From positions 1 through 60,526 of the forward strand of contig JBCCHD010000022.1 in assembly GCA_039028935.1 (NCBI GenBank): 60,526 nucleotides of DNA. The letters run 5' to 3'. Shown in pieces: positions 31,103 through 39,787 of this stretch. Position numbers and translations under genes: made by a program. The DNA is from Pseudomonadota bacterium. GTDB taxonomy: Bacteria; Pseudomonadota; Gammaproteobacteria; Steroidobacterales; SZUA-146. Position 1 is the first letter of the stretch, and each line of letters opens with the position of its first letter. The notes beneath the pieces were generated by a model, which saw nothing but the letters and a program-made list of their open reading frames with translations, did no database searches and had not been told where the DNA came from.

Positions 31103-33100
31103 ATGAGGCACTCATCGCTCCATTTACCGCTGCGTGATCGGTCCCGTCATCGCCTGTACTCGAAGGGTGCAGAATGGCTCAAGTGGATCAAACTTTGCAG
31201 TTTGTTGGTGTTGGGGTTTGTACTGCTGATTGCAGCATCTCCAAATGTAACGGCCGCTGAGCCCGTTAAAGACTTAAGCTACGGTGATGCGCTGTTCGAA
31301 TTTTATCGGGGTGACTACTTTGGTTCGGCGACAAAGCTCTTGGTGGCCAAGCAGCAGCAAACACTCGAGCACCATCGCGATGACGCGGAGCTGTTGCTCG
31401 GTGGACTCTATCTGTCCTACGGTCAACAAGATCAGGCCGCGACCGTGTTTGAAGCGCTGCTCGATAAGGCTGAACCGAATGTTCGAGATCGGGCTTGGCT
31501 CTACTTGGCGGAAATTGCTTGGCAGCGGGGCAACAACGTGCGCGCCAAAATGGCCCTCGACGGAATGGGAGATAAACTCGACGATGAGTTTGTCGCGCGC
31601 AAACAATTGCTTGAATCGCGTATTGCCATTGATGAAGAGCGTTTCGACGATGCCATTACGCTATTGGAAGAATGGCAGGGCGGCGATCAACTCGCGGCCT
31701 ATGCGCAATTCAATCTCGGCGTGGCGATGGTGCGCCATGGCAATGTCGATGAGGGCAGTCGACAGTTAGCACGAATCGGGAAGGGCAAGATTCGTCCACC
31801 CGGCTCATCGATTTTCCGTCTTCCCGAGCGCTGGCGTTTCTGGTCCGCGGGAAGTCGCAAATCGGTCGAAAAACATAGTGAACACCAGGCGCTGCAAGAC
31901 AAAGCGAATCTAGCCTTGGGTTTCGCGCAGCTTCAAAAAGAAAATGCGGCGCAGGCTGGCGAGTATTTGCGGCGCGTGAGTAGCGCGAGTGCACTCAATT
32001 CAAAGGCGCGCCTCGGCGCCGGATGGGCGGCGGTCGAGCTCGGAAATTACACCACGGCACTCGGACATTGGAACCGTCTCAAAGGCGAAGATCGCCTTGA
32101 TCCGGCCGTTCAAGAGGCGTTGCTGGCCATACCGTTCGCGCATCGCCGATTAGGCAAAGATCAGCAGGCGATCAGTGAATATCATCAAGCGATTTCGCAG
32201 TTTGAGAGCGAAATCGAGCATCTTAATTCGTTTCAGCAAAGCTTGGACCACGGTGATTTTCTCAACGCACTGCTGGCGGACGACACCGCCGGCAAAGTGG
32301 GTTGGTTTTGGCGCTTGAAAACCGTGCCGGATTCTCCGCAATCCCGCTATCTTTATCATTTGGTTGCCGATCATGCGTTTCAAGAAGGTCTCAAGAATTA
32401 TCGCGACGTGCTGTATCTCAAGGAAAACTTGCTGGAATGGAAAAACAACCTGGGCGCCTTCCACACAATTGTCAATGCACAACGCGATCGATATACCGAG
32501 CAAATGAACCGCCAGCCTGGCGAAGGCCTGGACGGACAGCTACAGACGCTCACTGCGCGTGTGGCGTCGGCGCGTACAGAATTGAATCGCATTCAGCGAG
32601 CTAACGACGTAGTGGCGCTCGCGACGGAAGAAGAAATGACTACTTGGGCGCGACTAAAAGCGGTTGAGCAGAAACTGGCCGGTCTCGATTCGCGCGCCGA
32701 TGAGGCGCGCCGCAAACACGCGTTCTTAAAAGGTGTTATGCAGTGGAATTTGTCGCAGGCCTACCCGGCGCGTGCTTGGGAAAAAACCAAGCAGATACGC
32801 GCACTCGAGGAACAATTGTCATTGGGACAGGAACGGCTCGCCCGTTTGGATTTGGCGAAGACGCTATCGCCAGAGCGCTTTGATGGATTCGATCGGCGAA
32901 TCGAGCTGGCTGTGCCTCGGATCGACCATCTACTCACGCAGGCCGATAGAGCGTTAGGCGCGCATCAAGCGTATCTTGCGGGACTCGCCGGCGAACAATT
33001 TGATGCGCACCGTCAACGCTTAACCGCTTACCTAACCGAAGCGCAATTCGCGCTCGCCAGCGCATACGATCAGTCTGCGCTCGCACAGGAGGGACCATGA
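31103..33100 (+). CDS. Large periplasmic TPR protein (Glt/Agl-like cluster)
   Basis: The product is about 665 residues from the ATG at 31103; a GTG at 31085 inside the preceding gene is the alternative. An N-terminal hydrophobic segment (LCSLLVLGFVLLIAASP) gives export or anchoring. TPR-like helix pairs run from ~60 to 400 (AELLLGGLYLSYGQQDQAATVFEALLD, AYAQFNLGVAMVRHGNVDEGSRQL, LGAGWAAVELGNYTTALGHWNRL). After about residue 430 the protein is long coiled coil (VASARTELNRIQRAND, LKAVEQKLAGLDSRADEARR). It resembles the TPR components encoded beside AglQRS-type motors. It ends with an ATGA overlap into the next TPR gene. Confidence 0.68.
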   Translation: MRHSSLHLPLRDRSRHRLYSKGAEWLKWIKLCSLLVLGFVLLIAASPNVTAAEPVKDLSYGDALFEFYRGDYFGSATKLLVAKQQQTLEHHRDDAELLLGGLYLSYGQQDQAATVFEALLDKAEPNVRDRAWLYLAEIAWQRGNNVRAKMALDGMGDKLDDEFVARKQLLESRIAIDEERFDDAITLLEEWQGGDQLAAYAQFNLGVAMVRHGNVDEGSRQLARIGKGKIRPPGSSIFRLPERWRFWSAGSRKSVEKHSEHQALQDKANLALGFAQLQKENAAQAGEYLRRVSSASALNSKARLGAGWAAVELGNYTTALGHWNRLKGEDRLDPAVQEALLAIPFAHRRLGKDQQAISEYHQAISQFESEIEHLNSFQQSLDHGDFLNALLADDTAGKVGWFWRLKTVPDSPQSRYLYHLVADHAFQEGLKNYRDVLYLKENLLEWKNNLGAFHTIVNAQRDRYTEQMNRQPGEGLDGQLQTLTARVASARTELNRIQRANDVVALATEEEMTTWARLKAVEQKLAGLDSRADEARRKHAFLKGVMQWNLSQAYPARAWEKTKQIRALEEQLSLGQERLARLDLAKTLSPERFDGFDRRIELAVPRIDHLLTQADRALGAHQAYLAGLAGEQFDAHRQRLTAYLTEAQFALASAYDQSALAQEGP

Positions 33101-35925
33101 CGCCCTTCCGTTCTTTGCTCGTTCTTTCGTTGCTGATCATGCTGATGCCGCTCAGTGCGGCGCAGTCCGATGAGGATGCCTCGGCGAGCCCGGCGCGAAT
33201 GACGGTGGATGCCAAAGCCCGCGCGCGGGCGAGCTATGAGGCGTTTTTGGCGCTTGCCGCGCTCGATGACCCACGCCGGCCGGGCGCTTTGCGCCGACTC
33301 GCGGACATGGAGCTCGAACAGGCGGAGAGCCTATTGATTGACGGCGCGCATGACGAGCAGGCCAAAGGTCTTTATGAGCAGGCCATTCGTTTATATCGTG
33401 ATTTGTTGTCTCAGTATCCAGGCCACGATGGTAACGATGCCGTCTATTATCAGCTGGCGCGCGCGCAAGAGGCAGTGGGTGATATGGATGCGGCGCGCGA
33501 CACGCTGTCGCAACTCGTAAAAGAACAGCCTGAGTCAACGTATGCCGAAGAGAGTGAGTTTCGGCGCGGCGAGACATTGTTCTCACAGGGGAATTATGAG
33601 CGCGCGGCAGAGGCCTATGCGGCGGTCATCCGACGCAGTGGCGAGGGCAGTCAGGGCGCGTTTCTTGAGCAGTCTTGGTACAAACACGGTTGGTCGCTGT
33701 TCAAGCTTGCGGACTACCCTGAAGCGCAAAGTGCTTTTTTGAATTTGTTGCGTCACCAGCTGCTCGCGCAGGGGGACTATCAACGCGACGCTATTAATGG
33801 CCTGTCGCCCGGCGGGCGCGAGATGTTGCTCGATGCATTACGGGCAATGAGTCTCTCATTCGCGTATGGCGAAGGCGTAGCCGATCTCAATGCGTTGCTC
33901 GACCGCGATACGGCACCTGGTTTCGAACATCTACTGTTTACGGATCTCGGCGAGCTGTATCGCAAGGAAGAGCGCTATCAAGACGCGGCCGCCGCCTATC
34001 GGGCGTTTGTCGCGCGACTCCCCAATGCGCGTCACGCTCCGCATATGCAGCTTGCCGTAATCGATACCTACCGTGATGCGGGTTTTTTCGAGCAAGAGAT
34101 GAGTGCGAAAGAAGCGTTTGCACAAGAGTATGCGCTGAATCGCGGCGGTGATGATTATTGGTCCCAGCATGCGATTGATGACTCCGACGATATTGTGGCC
34201 GCACTAAAACTCCACTTGACCGAACTCACTCAGTTTTATCATGCCGGTGCGCAAACACTTAAATCAGCCCCATACACTACCGAACGCGACGCGGCCTATG
34301 ATAAGGCGGTGCACTGGTATCGCGCATGGCTGAGTTCCTTCCCCGCAATCGACGAAACACCGGAAACGCACTTTTTGCTGGCTGAACTGCTGTTCGATCA
34401 AGGTGAATTTGAGGCAGCGGTTATCGAGTATGAAGCCACTGCCTATGGGTACGAGGCGCACACGCGATCGGCTGAGGCTGGCTACGCGGCGTTGTTGGCT
34501 TACGCGAAACAGGAAGGCCAGATCGACGATCCACAAACGCGCTGGAACGTAGAGCGCGCGTCAATCGATAGCTCGCTCAAGTTTGCGGATTCGTTTAGCG
34601 AGCATGCCGAGGCCACACGCGTGCAAACCGACGCCACCGAGCGACTGTATGCCCGTGGCGATCTCAATGATGCGTTAGCCGCAGCCAACGACTTGCTGGC
34701 CTGGCAGCCTCCGGCTGCCCTTGAAGAGCAGCGTATTGCCCTTCTTGTCGCGGGCAATACACACTTTGATCAAGATAATTTCAGTGGCGCCGAAGCCGCA
34801 TTCAGTCGCACGCTGGCACTCAATGTCGAGGGTGGTGCGGATGCCGCTTCCCGTCAGGATGTGGTTGAGCTGCTGGCGGCCTCGGTGTATCGGCAAGCCG
34901 AAGCGGAACAACAAAACGGTGAACTCGCTGACGCGGCTGAGCACTTTTTGCGGGTCGCTCGGGTAGCGCCTACCAGCTCGCTGATCGCCACCGCCGAATA
35001 CGAGGCGGCGTCAGTGTTGATGGACGTCAAAGATTTCACGCGGGCGGCAAGTGTACTGCAGGCCTTCCGAACCAACTATCCGGATCACGAACTGCAGCGT
35101 GATGTCACACGAAACTTGTCGGTGAGCTATCTTGAATCGGGTAATAAAGAAGGGGCGGCCAGTGAACTTATGCGGCTGGCGCGGGATCCGCTCAATGACA
35201 GCGACACGCGATTGTCGGCCAACTACCAAGCCATCGATATTTATCGTGAAAGCAACGATCCCAGTCAATTACTCGAGAGTTATGTTTACTTGATCGAGGC
35301 TCAGCCGCTGTCGGTCGATGAAAGCATCGATGCTCGTGAGGAGATTGCCGGCGTTTATCAAAAAATGGGCAATGAGTCGCAATATTTAGATTGGGTTAGG
35401 TCGATCATAGAGGTTGATAAGGCGGCCGGCTCGAACGCCACGCCACGCAGCCGTACTGCCGCAGCACGCGCGACACTTATGTTCGCGAAACAGGCTTGGC
35501 AGCCGTTTGCCGACGTGCGACTTGAAGAGCCACTGCAGGACAATCTGAGGCTCAAAAAGTCGCGCATGGAAACCCTGCTTAGTCAGTTAGGCGTCGCCAG
35601 TGGCTACAACATTGCGGATGTGACGACGGCAGCCACTTATCAGATGGCCGCGGCTTATGCCGAGATGGCGGATGCGCTGATGACCTCGGAACGACCGGGC
35701 GGACTCAACGCCGATGAATTGGAACAGTACGAATTCTTGCTCGAAGAGCAGGCTTTTCCATTTGAAGAGCAGGCTATCGAGATACATGAGACCAATATTA
35801 ACCGCATTGAAGACGGTTTATATGACGCCTGGATGCGACAGAGCTTCAAAGCGTTGGCGGAACTGATGCCGGGTCGATACCAGAAAACAGAGAAGGGAGT
35901 CACCGTTGCTGAACTCAATCCCTAA
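33097..35925 (+). CDS. Very large exported TPR protein
   Basis: The product is 942 residues with a signal peptide (LLVLSLLIMLMPLSAAQS). Tandem TPR repeats cover most of it, for example AKGLYEQAIRLYRDLLSQYPGHDGNDAVYYQLARAQEAVGD, FLLAELLFDQGEFEAAVIEYEA and ASVLMDVKDFTRAASVLQAF. They form a right-handed solenoid suited to binding peptidoglycan-layer or outer-membrane partners. It overlaps the previous gene by ATGA and has GGAGGG upstream. It matches in size and composition the large periplasmic TPR subunits of Glt-type envelope complexes; a one-to-one assignment is not possible by eye. Confidence 0.7.
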   Translation: MTPFRSLLVLSLLIMLMPLSAAQSDEDASASPARMTVDAKARARASYEAFLALAALDDPRRPGALRRLADMELEQAESLLIDGAHDEQAKGLYEQAIRLYRDLLSQYPGHDGNDAVYYQLARAQEAVGDMDAARDTLSQLVKEQPESTYAEESEFRRGETLFSQGNYERAAEAYAAVIRRSGEGSQGAFLEQSWYKHGWSLFKLADYPEAQSAFLNLLRHQLLAQGDYQRDAINGLSPGGREMLLDALRAMSLSFAYGEGVADLNALLDRDTAPGFEHLLFTDLGELYRKEERYQDAAAAYRAFVARLPNARHAPHMQLAVIDTYRDAGFFEQEMSAKEAFAQEYALNRGGDDYWSQHAIDDSDDIVAALKLHLTELTQFYHAGAQTLKSAPYTTERDAAYDKAVHWYRAWLSSFPAIDETPETHFLLAELLFDQGEFEAAVIEYEATAYGYEAHTRSAEAGYAALLAYAKQEGQIDDPQTRWNVERASIDSSLKFADSFSEHAEATRVQTDATERLYARGDLNDALAAANDLLAWQPPAALEEQRIALLVAGNTHFDQDNFSGAEAAFSRTLALNVEGGADAASRQDVVELLAASVYRQAEAEQQNGELADAAEHFLRVARVAPTSSLIATAEYEAASVLMDVKDFTRAASVLQAFRTNYPDHELQRDVTRNLSVSYLESGNKEGAASELMRLARDPLNDSDTRLSANYQAIDIYRESNDPSQLLESYVYLIEAQPLSVDESIDAREEIAGVYQKMGNESQYLDWVRSIIEVDKAAGSNATPRSRTAAARATLMFAKQAWQPFADVRLEEPLQDNLRLKKSRMETLLSQLGVASGYNIADVTTAATYQMAAAYAEMADALMTSERPGGLNADELEQYEFLLEEQAFPFEEQAIEIHETNINRIEDGLYDAWMRQSFKALAELMPGRYQKTEKGVTVAELNP

Positions 35926-36526
35926 GCACCGCCGATTGGTCGGCGTGATGGTCGCATCACTGTGGCTGGGCGCCTGTGCAGGCACCGGTCCGGTTGCGAA
36001 GAAAACGGCGCCGTTGTCAGAGAGTGTCGATCCAACGTCGACCCTCTATTCCGATCAAAAACCGGCTGCGCCGGATGCTGCTGATGTCATCGCCCTACTC
36101 GAGAAACAGGTGGCGAGTGCGCCGGGTCAAGCAGAAGGCTATCTGCGGCTGGGTGTCGCCTATCGCCACATTGAACAGTTTGATCTGGCGGCACAGATGT
36201 TTGAGCAAGCGGCCGCGCTCAGCGAAACACCGTTTGTGGCGCGCAATGAGCTCGGCATTTTGCATCGCGTAAAGGGCGAGTTCAAAGAGGCCGAAGCTGT
36301 TTACCAACGCATTTTGGCCGATGCACCTGATTTTCACGATGCACACTTTAACTTGGGCATTCTTTATGACTTGTATTTGCGCCAGCCGCGCGCGGCACAA
36401 AAGCACTACCAAGCGTACATTCAGGCGGCGCCTGAAGCCGACGAACGGGTAGAGAAATGGTTGGTTGACCTAGAGCGCCGACATCAGATTGACGCCAGTG
36501 CGTCGGCGGGAGTGGTTGGTGATTAA
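35906..36526 (+). CDS. TPR lipoprotein
   Basis: The product is 206 residues from a TTG start with AAGGGAG 7 bases upstream, overlapping the 942-residue TPR gene by 20 bp. The lipoprotein signal ends LWLGACAGT. Three TPR units follow (AEGYLRLGVAYRHIEQFDLAAQMFEQAAAL, VARNELGILHRVKGEFKEAEAVYQRILAD, DAHFNLGILYDLYLRQPRAAQKHYQAYIQ). TPR lipoproteins of this type pilot or brace outer-membrane parts of trans-envelope complexes (PilF-like in architecture). A role as the outer-membrane-side adaptor of the motor complex is inferred. Confidence 0.75.
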   Translation: MLNSIPKHRRLVGVMVASLWLGACAGTGPVAKKTAPLSESVDPTSTLYSDQKPAAPDAADVIALLEKQVASAPGQAEGYLRLGVAYRHIEQFDLAAQMFEQAAALSETPFVARNELGILHRVKGEFKEAEAVYQRILADAPDFHDAHFNLGILYDLYLRQPRAAQKHYQAYIQAAPEADERVEKWLVDLERRHQIDASASAGVVGD

Positions 36527-36917
36527 TCCCCTGCTGCGGGCGCTGTGTGTGCGTCTAATGCGATGGACGACGTTAGCGGCGACTGGCTGTCTACTGCTGA
36601 CGCCGGCGATGGCGCAGGACGCAGCAGAGTCCGAGACAGCAGAAGAGATTCGTCCGCTGTCGGCCAATAACACCTCAGAAGCACGCTCCAGCATTCAACT
36701 GAAGACGACGTCTGTGACGGGCAGTCGCGAGTTACCCAAAGTGCTTGTGATTGTGCCTTGGAAAACGTCCGAGGCGATTGGGCCCGGCGAGCGCCCGCTG
36801 TCGAGCCTGGTAGAGGACGCACTGACTCCGGTCGATCCTGACGTGTTTCGTCGGCAGCTTGACTATTACACCGATTTGAAAGAAGCCGCGGCCGAAAGCC
36901 GCGGTGATGCTCAATAA
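36519..36917 (+). CDS. Exported small protein of the motor cluster
   Basis: The product is about 132 residues from a GTG at 36519 with GGGAG 6 bases upstream; an ATG at 36489 would overlap the TPR gene more deeply. A signal peptide is clear (RWTTLAATGCLLLTPAMAQ). The mature chain is low-complexity and acidic at first, then has ELPKVLVIVPWKTSEAIGPGERPLSSLVEDALTPVDPDVFRRQLDYY. I do not recognise a family, but the position between the TPR lipoprotein and the ExbB-like gene suggests a periplasmic linker in the same complex. Confidence 0.6.
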   Translation: MINPLLRALCVRLMRWTTLAATGCLLLTPAMAQDAAESETAEEIRPLSANNTSEARSSIQLKTTSVTGSRELPKVLVIVPWKTSEAIGPGERPLSSLVEDALTPVDPDVFRRQLDYYTDLKEAAAESRGDAQ

Positions 36918-36945
36918 CCACGACCATACTGACGAGGAGAGTAAC

Positions 36946-37593
36946 GTGGACGCTTACAACACAATTGTCCGGTTTTTTCAGGACGGGGGTTTGTTTATGT
37001 ACCCCATCATGCTGGTGCTTGGCATCGGTCTAGCCATCGCAATTGAGCGCTGGTTTTACTTGTCGGCCAGCAAGACCCGAAACCGCATGATCTGGAAAAA
37101 ACTGTCGCCGCTTTTGAAAAAAGGTGGCTATAAAGAAGCCGCGAACATCACGAGTCAGTCGAAGTCGGCGATTGCGACGATTCTCTCGTACGGTTTCGCT
37201 CGCATTGAAACGGCGCGTCGTCGCGACGACATCGAAAAAGCCATGGAAGAGAGTCTCATGGAAGTGATGCCACGCCTAGAAAAGCGCACGCACTACCTGG
37301 CCACATTTGCCAACATTGCAACGTTGCTGGGTTTGCTCGGTACCATTATCGGTCTAATCCGCGCGTTTACCGCGGTGGCCGCCGCCAACCCCGCAGAAAA
37401 AGCCGACTTGTTGTCCGCGAGTATTTCGGTGGCGATGAACACGACCGCGTTTGGCTTGATGGCAGCCATTCCACTACTTCTCATGCACTCTGTCCTCACC
37501 ACCAAAACCACTGAGCTTGTCGACAGTCTGGAGATGGTGTCCGTGAAGTTTCTCAATAGCGTATCGGAACCTCGTGGTAAGCAGGTAGCCTGA
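36946..37593 (+). CDS. MotA/TolQ/ExbB-family proton channel protein
   Basis: The product is 215 residues from the GTG at 36946, which has GAGGAG 7-8 bases upstream; a GTG/ATG at 36904-36907 in the previous gene is less likely. Three membrane helices are visible: MYPIMLVLGIGLAIAIE, ANIATLLGLLGTIIGLIRAF and ISVAMNTTAFGLMAAIPLLL. The LLGTIIGL and MNTTAFGLMAAIP motifs carry the Thr residues of the proton path. This is the stator-like inner-membrane subunit that pairs with the two ExbD-like proteins encoded next (TGATG overlap at 37593). It is AglR/TolQ-like in context. Confidence 0.9.
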   Translation: MDAYNTIVRFFQDGGLFMYPIMLVLGIGLAIAIERWFYLSASKTRNRMIWKKLSPLLKKGGYKEAANITSQSKSAIATILSYGFARIETARRRDDIEKAMEESLMEVMPRLEKRTHYLATFANIATLLGLLGTIIGLIRAFTAVAAANPAEKADLLSASISVAMNTTAFGLMAAIPLLLMHSVLTTKTTELVDSLEMVSVKFLNSVSEPRGKQVA

Positions 37594-38132
37594 TGAACTC
37601 ACGTCGCTGGCGTCGTCGCCATAATACGGAAACCGCCGAACTCAACATTACGGCCTTTATGAATCTTATGGTGATTCTAGTGCCTTTTTTGTTGATTACC
37701 GCCGTGTTTTCGCGGCTTACCATTCTGGAGCTGACCTTACCTGGTCCAGGTGACGGCGCGACCGATGCAGACACACCTTCCCTGCAGCTGGAAGTCATTT
37801 TGCGTGCAACAGGGGTTGAAGTGGCCGACACGAAAACCGGACTGCTCAAGGTGCTGCCAAAACGTGACAATCAGTCTATGTACGATCTCAATGCACTCAG
37901 CGATTACCTCAAGCAAGTGAAAGCCAATTATCCGGACATTACCGCCGCGACGATTCTGCTGGAGCCGGATATCGACTACAACACGCTGGTTCAGGTGATG
38001 GACACCGTGCGTGTGTACTCAGCCCCTGGGCTTGTGATGACGCCTGCTGAACTCTTTCCGGATATATCGATCGGTGATGCAACGGTTGCGCCGTTAAGTG
38101 CACCGGTCGCCAGTCTTGAGGGAGGTCAATAA
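37593..38132 (+). CDS. ExbD/TolR-like protein lacking the membrane Asp
   Basis: The product is 179 residues with one N-terminal membrane helix and a periplasmic ExbD domain. In ExbD/TolR the helix begins TPFIDVML, with an essential protonatable Asp. Here the same place reads TAFMNLMVILV, with Asn24 (codon AAT at 37662-37664). The rest of the domain looks intact (LNALSDYLKQVKANYPDITAATILLEPDIDYNTLVQVMDTVR). It may act as the structural, non-protonated partner in a heteromer with the ExbD at 38134. It starts on the stop of the ExbB-like gene. Confidence 0.85.
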   Translation: MNSRRWRRRHNTETAELNITAFMNLMVILVPFLLITAVFSRLTILELTLPGPGDGATDADTPSLQLEVILRATGVEVADTKTGLLKVLPKRDNQSMYDLNALSDYLKQVKANYPDITAATILLEPDIDYNTLVQVMDTVRVYSAPGLVMTPAELFPDISIGDATVAPLSAPVASLEGGQ

Positions 38133-38133
38133 T

Positions 38134-38646
38134 ATGTCCATGTCCCGTCGCGCTGTGCGCATGGAGCGTAAGCACAAGAAATCGAAGATGCCGAGCCTGA
38201 ACCTCGTCTCGCTCATGGACATCTTTACGATTCTCGTGTTTTTCTTGCTCGTGAATTCCTCTGATGTGGAAACGCTTCAAGCCAATAAAGGCGTGCAGTT
38301 GCCGGAATCGGTTGCGGAGCAGAAGCCCCGTGAAAACGTGGTTGTGATGATCACCGCCACCGATATTTTGGTTCAGGGCGAGCCCACCATATCGCTGTCG
38401 GCCGTCACTTCTCGTGACGACACGCTGATTCCGGAGCTTAAGAACAAACTTCAGATTCAGGTCGACAAACTCATCGCTGAGGCGGGTGAGGATGAGCGAG
38501 CCAATCGAGAAGTCACAATCATGGGTGACAAAAGCGTGCCGTACAGCGTGCTCAAAAAAGTCATGGCAACGTGTACCGATGCGGATTATGGGCGGTTGTC
38601 GCTTGCCGTGATGCAGCGAGGCGCTCCCGACGGGGGCGAGTCCTGA
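38134..38646 (+). CDS. ExbD/TolR-like protein with the conserved membrane Asp
   Basis: The product is 170 residues from the ATG at 38134, with GGGAGG 8 bases upstream. A basic cytoplasmic N-terminus (RRAVRMERKHKKSK) precedes one membrane helix reading LVSLMDIFTILVFFLLV, with Asp29 at the ExbD catalytic position. The periplasmic domain follows (NVVVMITATDILVQGEPTI, VTIMGDKSVPYSVLKKVMATC). It is the probable proton-conducting partner of the neighbouring ExbD that lacks this Asp. The stop TGA overlaps the ATG of a 36-codon ORF. Confidence 0.88.
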   Translation: MSMSRRAVRMERKHKKSKMPSLNLVSLMDIFTILVFFLLVNSSDVETLQANKGVQLPESVAEQKPRENVVVMITATDILVQGEPTISLSAVTSRDDTLIPELKNKLQIQVDKLIAEAGEDERANREVTIMGDKSVPYSVLKKVMATCTDADYGRLSLAVMQRGAPDGGES

Positions 38647-38756
38647 TGGAGTCTGTATTGATTGCGCTGACCGTGGTGCTCTTCACCGCTCATTTTCGCG
38701 ACACACCGCGACGCCAGAAACTACCCGTGCGCGTGCATAGGAGAGGCCAGCCGTGA
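38646..38756 (+). CDS. Possible 36-residue membrane micropeptide
   Basis: An ATG overlaps the ExbD stop (TGATG) and the frame's TGA overlaps the GTG of the AgmX-like gene (GTGA at 38753-38756). The peptide has a short hydrophobic stretch (SVLIALTVVLFTAHF) and a basic tail (RRQKLPVRVHRRGQ). It could be a real micropeptide of the motor complex, or a coupling device whose translation delivers ribosomes to the AGGAGAGG site inside its 3' end. No family is recognised. Confidence 0.4.
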   Translation: MESVLIALTVVLFTAHFRDTPRRQKLPVRVHRRGQP

Positions 38757-39787
38757 GCGTAACTGCCAACATATTCTCAATGCGCGATCCAAACTATCGA
38801 CGCTATGACCTGCCGTGGACGCGCGAAGCGGAAGAACACACGCGACTGCGAAAAATCACGACGGGTGTCATGGGCACACTACTGGTGCTGTCCGTTGTTA
38901 TTCCGTTCTTACCGGTGAGTGATATCGAGCGAAACGCCGCTACCGATATTCCCCCGCGCTTAGCCAAGCTCGTGATCGAAAAGAAAGAGCCTCCTCCACC
39001 ACCACCGCCAAAAGAACCTGAGGTGATAAAAGAGGAAGTGGCTAAACCCAAACCCGAACCCAAACCCGAGCCGCCACCCGAGGTGAAGCCTCCCCCCCGT
39101 GTTGCAAAGGTGATCACGCCGCCTAAGCCTGAGCCGAAGCCAGTCGAGCCTGAGCCAACCCGCCAAGAGGTGGTGGAAAAAGCACGCGAGAAGGCGAAAA
39201 CCGTGGGGTTGATGGCCGTCGCAGACGATCTGGCCGACCTACGTCAGAACAGTGCGGTGCAAAATACCAGCGGTCGCAATCTGTCCGCATCGGTGTCGGA
39301 TGGGGATGTGACACAACGTTCGCTCATCACGAGCAAGAGCAGCACGCGAAGTGCGGGCGTGAAAACGGCTAACCTCAGTCGCAGCACCGGTGGTGGCGGG
39401 CTGGCTGGCCGAACCACGACCGCCGTGGCCGCCCCGGTCTACGCCACAGCAACAGGCCCGACCGGATCGGCGTCAGGTGGTCAGTCCGATTATGCTGGGC
39501 AGCGAAGTCAAGAAGAAATTGAGACTATTTTTGATAAGAACAAAGCGGCCATTTACGCGCTGTACCGTCGCGCTCTTCGCAAAGACCCGACGCTGCAAGG
39601 CAAGCTCGTTTTAGAGCTAACGATCGCGCCTTCTGGGAAAGTGGTCAGCGTCTCGGTGGTGTCATCGGAACTGGGTTCGGATGACTTTGAAAAGAACCTT
39701 CTCCGCCGGGTCAAGATGTTCGATTTTGGTGCCCAGGATGTGGATGAGGTGACGACCACTAAACCGATTGATTTTTTCCCAGCGTAA
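38753..39787 (+). CDS. AgmX/PglI C-terminal domain protein (TonB-like)
   Basis: The product is 344 residues from a GTG start with AGGAGAGG upstream. A cytoplasmic N-terminus is followed by one membrane helix (GVMGTLLVLSVVIPFLPVSD, ~38-58). A long Pro/Lys/Glu-rich spacer (EPPPPPPPKEPEV and Lys-Pro-Glu repeats, ~78-135) could span the periplasm. The C-terminal ~90 residues are the AgmX/PglI domain (SQEEIETIFDKNKAAIYALYRRALRKDP...GKLVLELTIAPSGKVVSVSVVSS), similar in layout to TonB. In Myxococcus, AgmX and PglI are parts of the AglQRS-powered gliding complex. It is the last gene of the cluster. Confidence 0.88.
   Translation: MSVTANIFSMRDPNYRRYDLPWTREAEEHTRLRKITTGVMGTLLVLSVVIPFLPVSDIERNAATDIPPRLAKLVIEKKEPPPPPPPKEPEVIKEEVAKPKPEPKPEPPPEVKPPPRVAKVITPPKPEPKPVEPEPTRQEVVEKAREKAKTVGLMAVADDLADLRQNSAVQNTSGRNLSASVSDGDVTQRSLITSKSSTRSAGVKTANLSRSTGGGGLAGRTTTAVAAPVYATATGPTGSASGGQSDYAGQRSQEEIETIFDKNKAAIYALYRRALRKDPTLQGKLVLELTIAPSGKVVSVSVVSSELGSDDFEKNLLRRVKMFDFGAQDVDEVTTTKPIDFFPA

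Noticed and set aside
38987-39170. Repetitive Pro/Lys/Glu codons that look like a DNA repeat
   Set aside because: They encode the periplasm-spanning spacer of the AgmX-like protein and keep frame, so this is a protein-level feature.
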